This document shows positions 22,513 to 22,758 of a stretch of DNA of 22,758 nucleotides, in pieces. A program made the translations under genes and the position numbers. Within the stretch, counting starts at the first letter, position 1. Each line of letters opens with the position of its first letter. Source of the stretch: Oceanospirillaceae bacterium UBA2001 (GTDB lineage Bacteria > Pseudomonadota > Gammaproteobacteria > Pseudomonadales > Balneatricaceae). The notes beneath the pieces are model-generated. The model saw nothing but the letters and a program-made list of their open reading frames with translations, did no database searches and was not told where the DNA came from. The stretch covers positions 1 through 22,758 of the forward strand of contig DDCR01000057.1 of assembly GCA_002335115.1 (NCBI GenBank). The letters are read 5' to 3'.

Positions 22513-22758
22513 ATGGCTGAAATGGCTAAAGAAATATCGCCTATTAACATTGAAGATGAACTCAAGCAATCCTACCTAGATTATGCCATGAGCGTAATTG
22601 TGGGTCGTGCGCTGCCCGATGTACGCGATGGCTTAAAGCCTGTGCATCGGCGTGTGCTGTTCGCTATGAATGAGTTGAGCAACGATTGGAATAAGGCCTA
22701 TAAAAAGTCTGCCCGTGTTGTGGGTGACGTTATAGGTAAGTATCACCCCCACGGTGAT
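22513..22758 (+). CDS. gyrA: DNA gyrase subunit A, N-terminal 82 codons
   Basis: The start of GyrA, running off the window edge. The sequence opens [20 protein letters not shown] and continues with [32 protein letters not shown] and [16 protein letters not shown], all typical of the winged-helix breakage-reunion domain of the type II topoisomerase that introduces negative supercoils. Numbering matches E. coli, so the window ends at Asp82, just before the quinolone-resistance positions 83 and 87; Gly81 and Asp82 are wild type. AAGGA lies about 13 bases before the ATG, a little far. It is divergent from ubiG. Confidence 0.97.
   Translation, partial: MAEMAKEISPINIEDELKQSYLDYAMSVIVGRALPDVRDGLKPVHRRVLFAMNELSNDWNKAYKKSARVVGDVIGKYHPHGD

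Noticed and set aside
1..22758. Mobile element, prophage, CRISPR or integron
   Set aside because: No transposase, integrase, terminal inverted repeats, regularly spaced repeats or att-like duplications were seen; the genes are typical chromosomal ones.

Overview
The window looks like a chromosomal segment of a marine-type gammaproteobacterium, probably Oceanospirillales/Alteromonadales-like. That is inferred from the gyrA/ubiG divergent pair, yciK, a YqcC protein, a DUF3549 protein and a YjgN (DUF898) plus M48 peptidase pair. No rRNA, tRNA, CRISPR array, insertion sequence or phage gene was seen. No gene-free stretch exceeds 300 bases; the longest gaps are about 160-235 bases.

Layout. Positions 1-285 hold the end of a MOSC-domain (YcbX-like) protein. 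Positions 486-5501 (+) form a tight four-gene oxidation operon: N-formylglutamate amidohydrolase-like hydrolase, NAD(P)-aldehyde dehydrogenase, choline-dehydrogenase-like GMC flavoenzyme and DadA-like FAD amine/amino-acid oxidoreductase. It converges on a two-gene minus-strand unit (5518-7006) encoding a PhyH-type Fe(II)/2-oxoglutarate dioxygenase followed by an HD-domain protein. That pairing resembles PhnY/PhnZ and TmpA/TmpB, which break C-P bonds oxidatively, but the HD protein lacks the residues I recall as contacting phosphonate in PhnZ.

Positions 7242-9776 hold yqcC, a split YeeE/YedE (PmpA/PmpB-type) sulfur transporter with a near-consensus promoter and palindromic operator, and a membrane-anchored coiled-coil protein. 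Positions 9824-16892 resume metabolism: a D-cysteine-desulfhydrase-family PLP enzyme, a LysR regulator, and divergently from it an apparent operon of a ketoglutarate-semialdehyde-type aldehyde dehydrogenase, a membrane-dipeptidase-like protein of the kind found beside dimethylglycine catabolism genes in Pseudomonas, an unknown 567-residue protein and a DUF3726-like protein.

Positions 16902-22758 are housekeeping or conserved genes: a DUF3549 protein, a GIY-YIG nuclease, yjgN, an M48 metallopeptidase, yciK, ubiG and the first 82 codons of gyrA.

Interpretation. The two metabolic blocks together look like a catabolic island for an amino- or quaternary-amine-containing, hydroxylated compound: hydroxylation (PhyH), oxidative bond cleavage (HD), alcohol to aldehyde (GMC), aldehyde to acid (two ALDHs), amine oxidation (DadA-like) and amide hydrolysis (formylglutamate amidohydrolase-like). 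The substrate cannot be read from the sequence, and no dedicated organic-solute transporter is in view. The PhyH-HD pair with a changed substrate pocket, and the unknown gene pair at 14486-16892, are the best candidates for undescribed biology.
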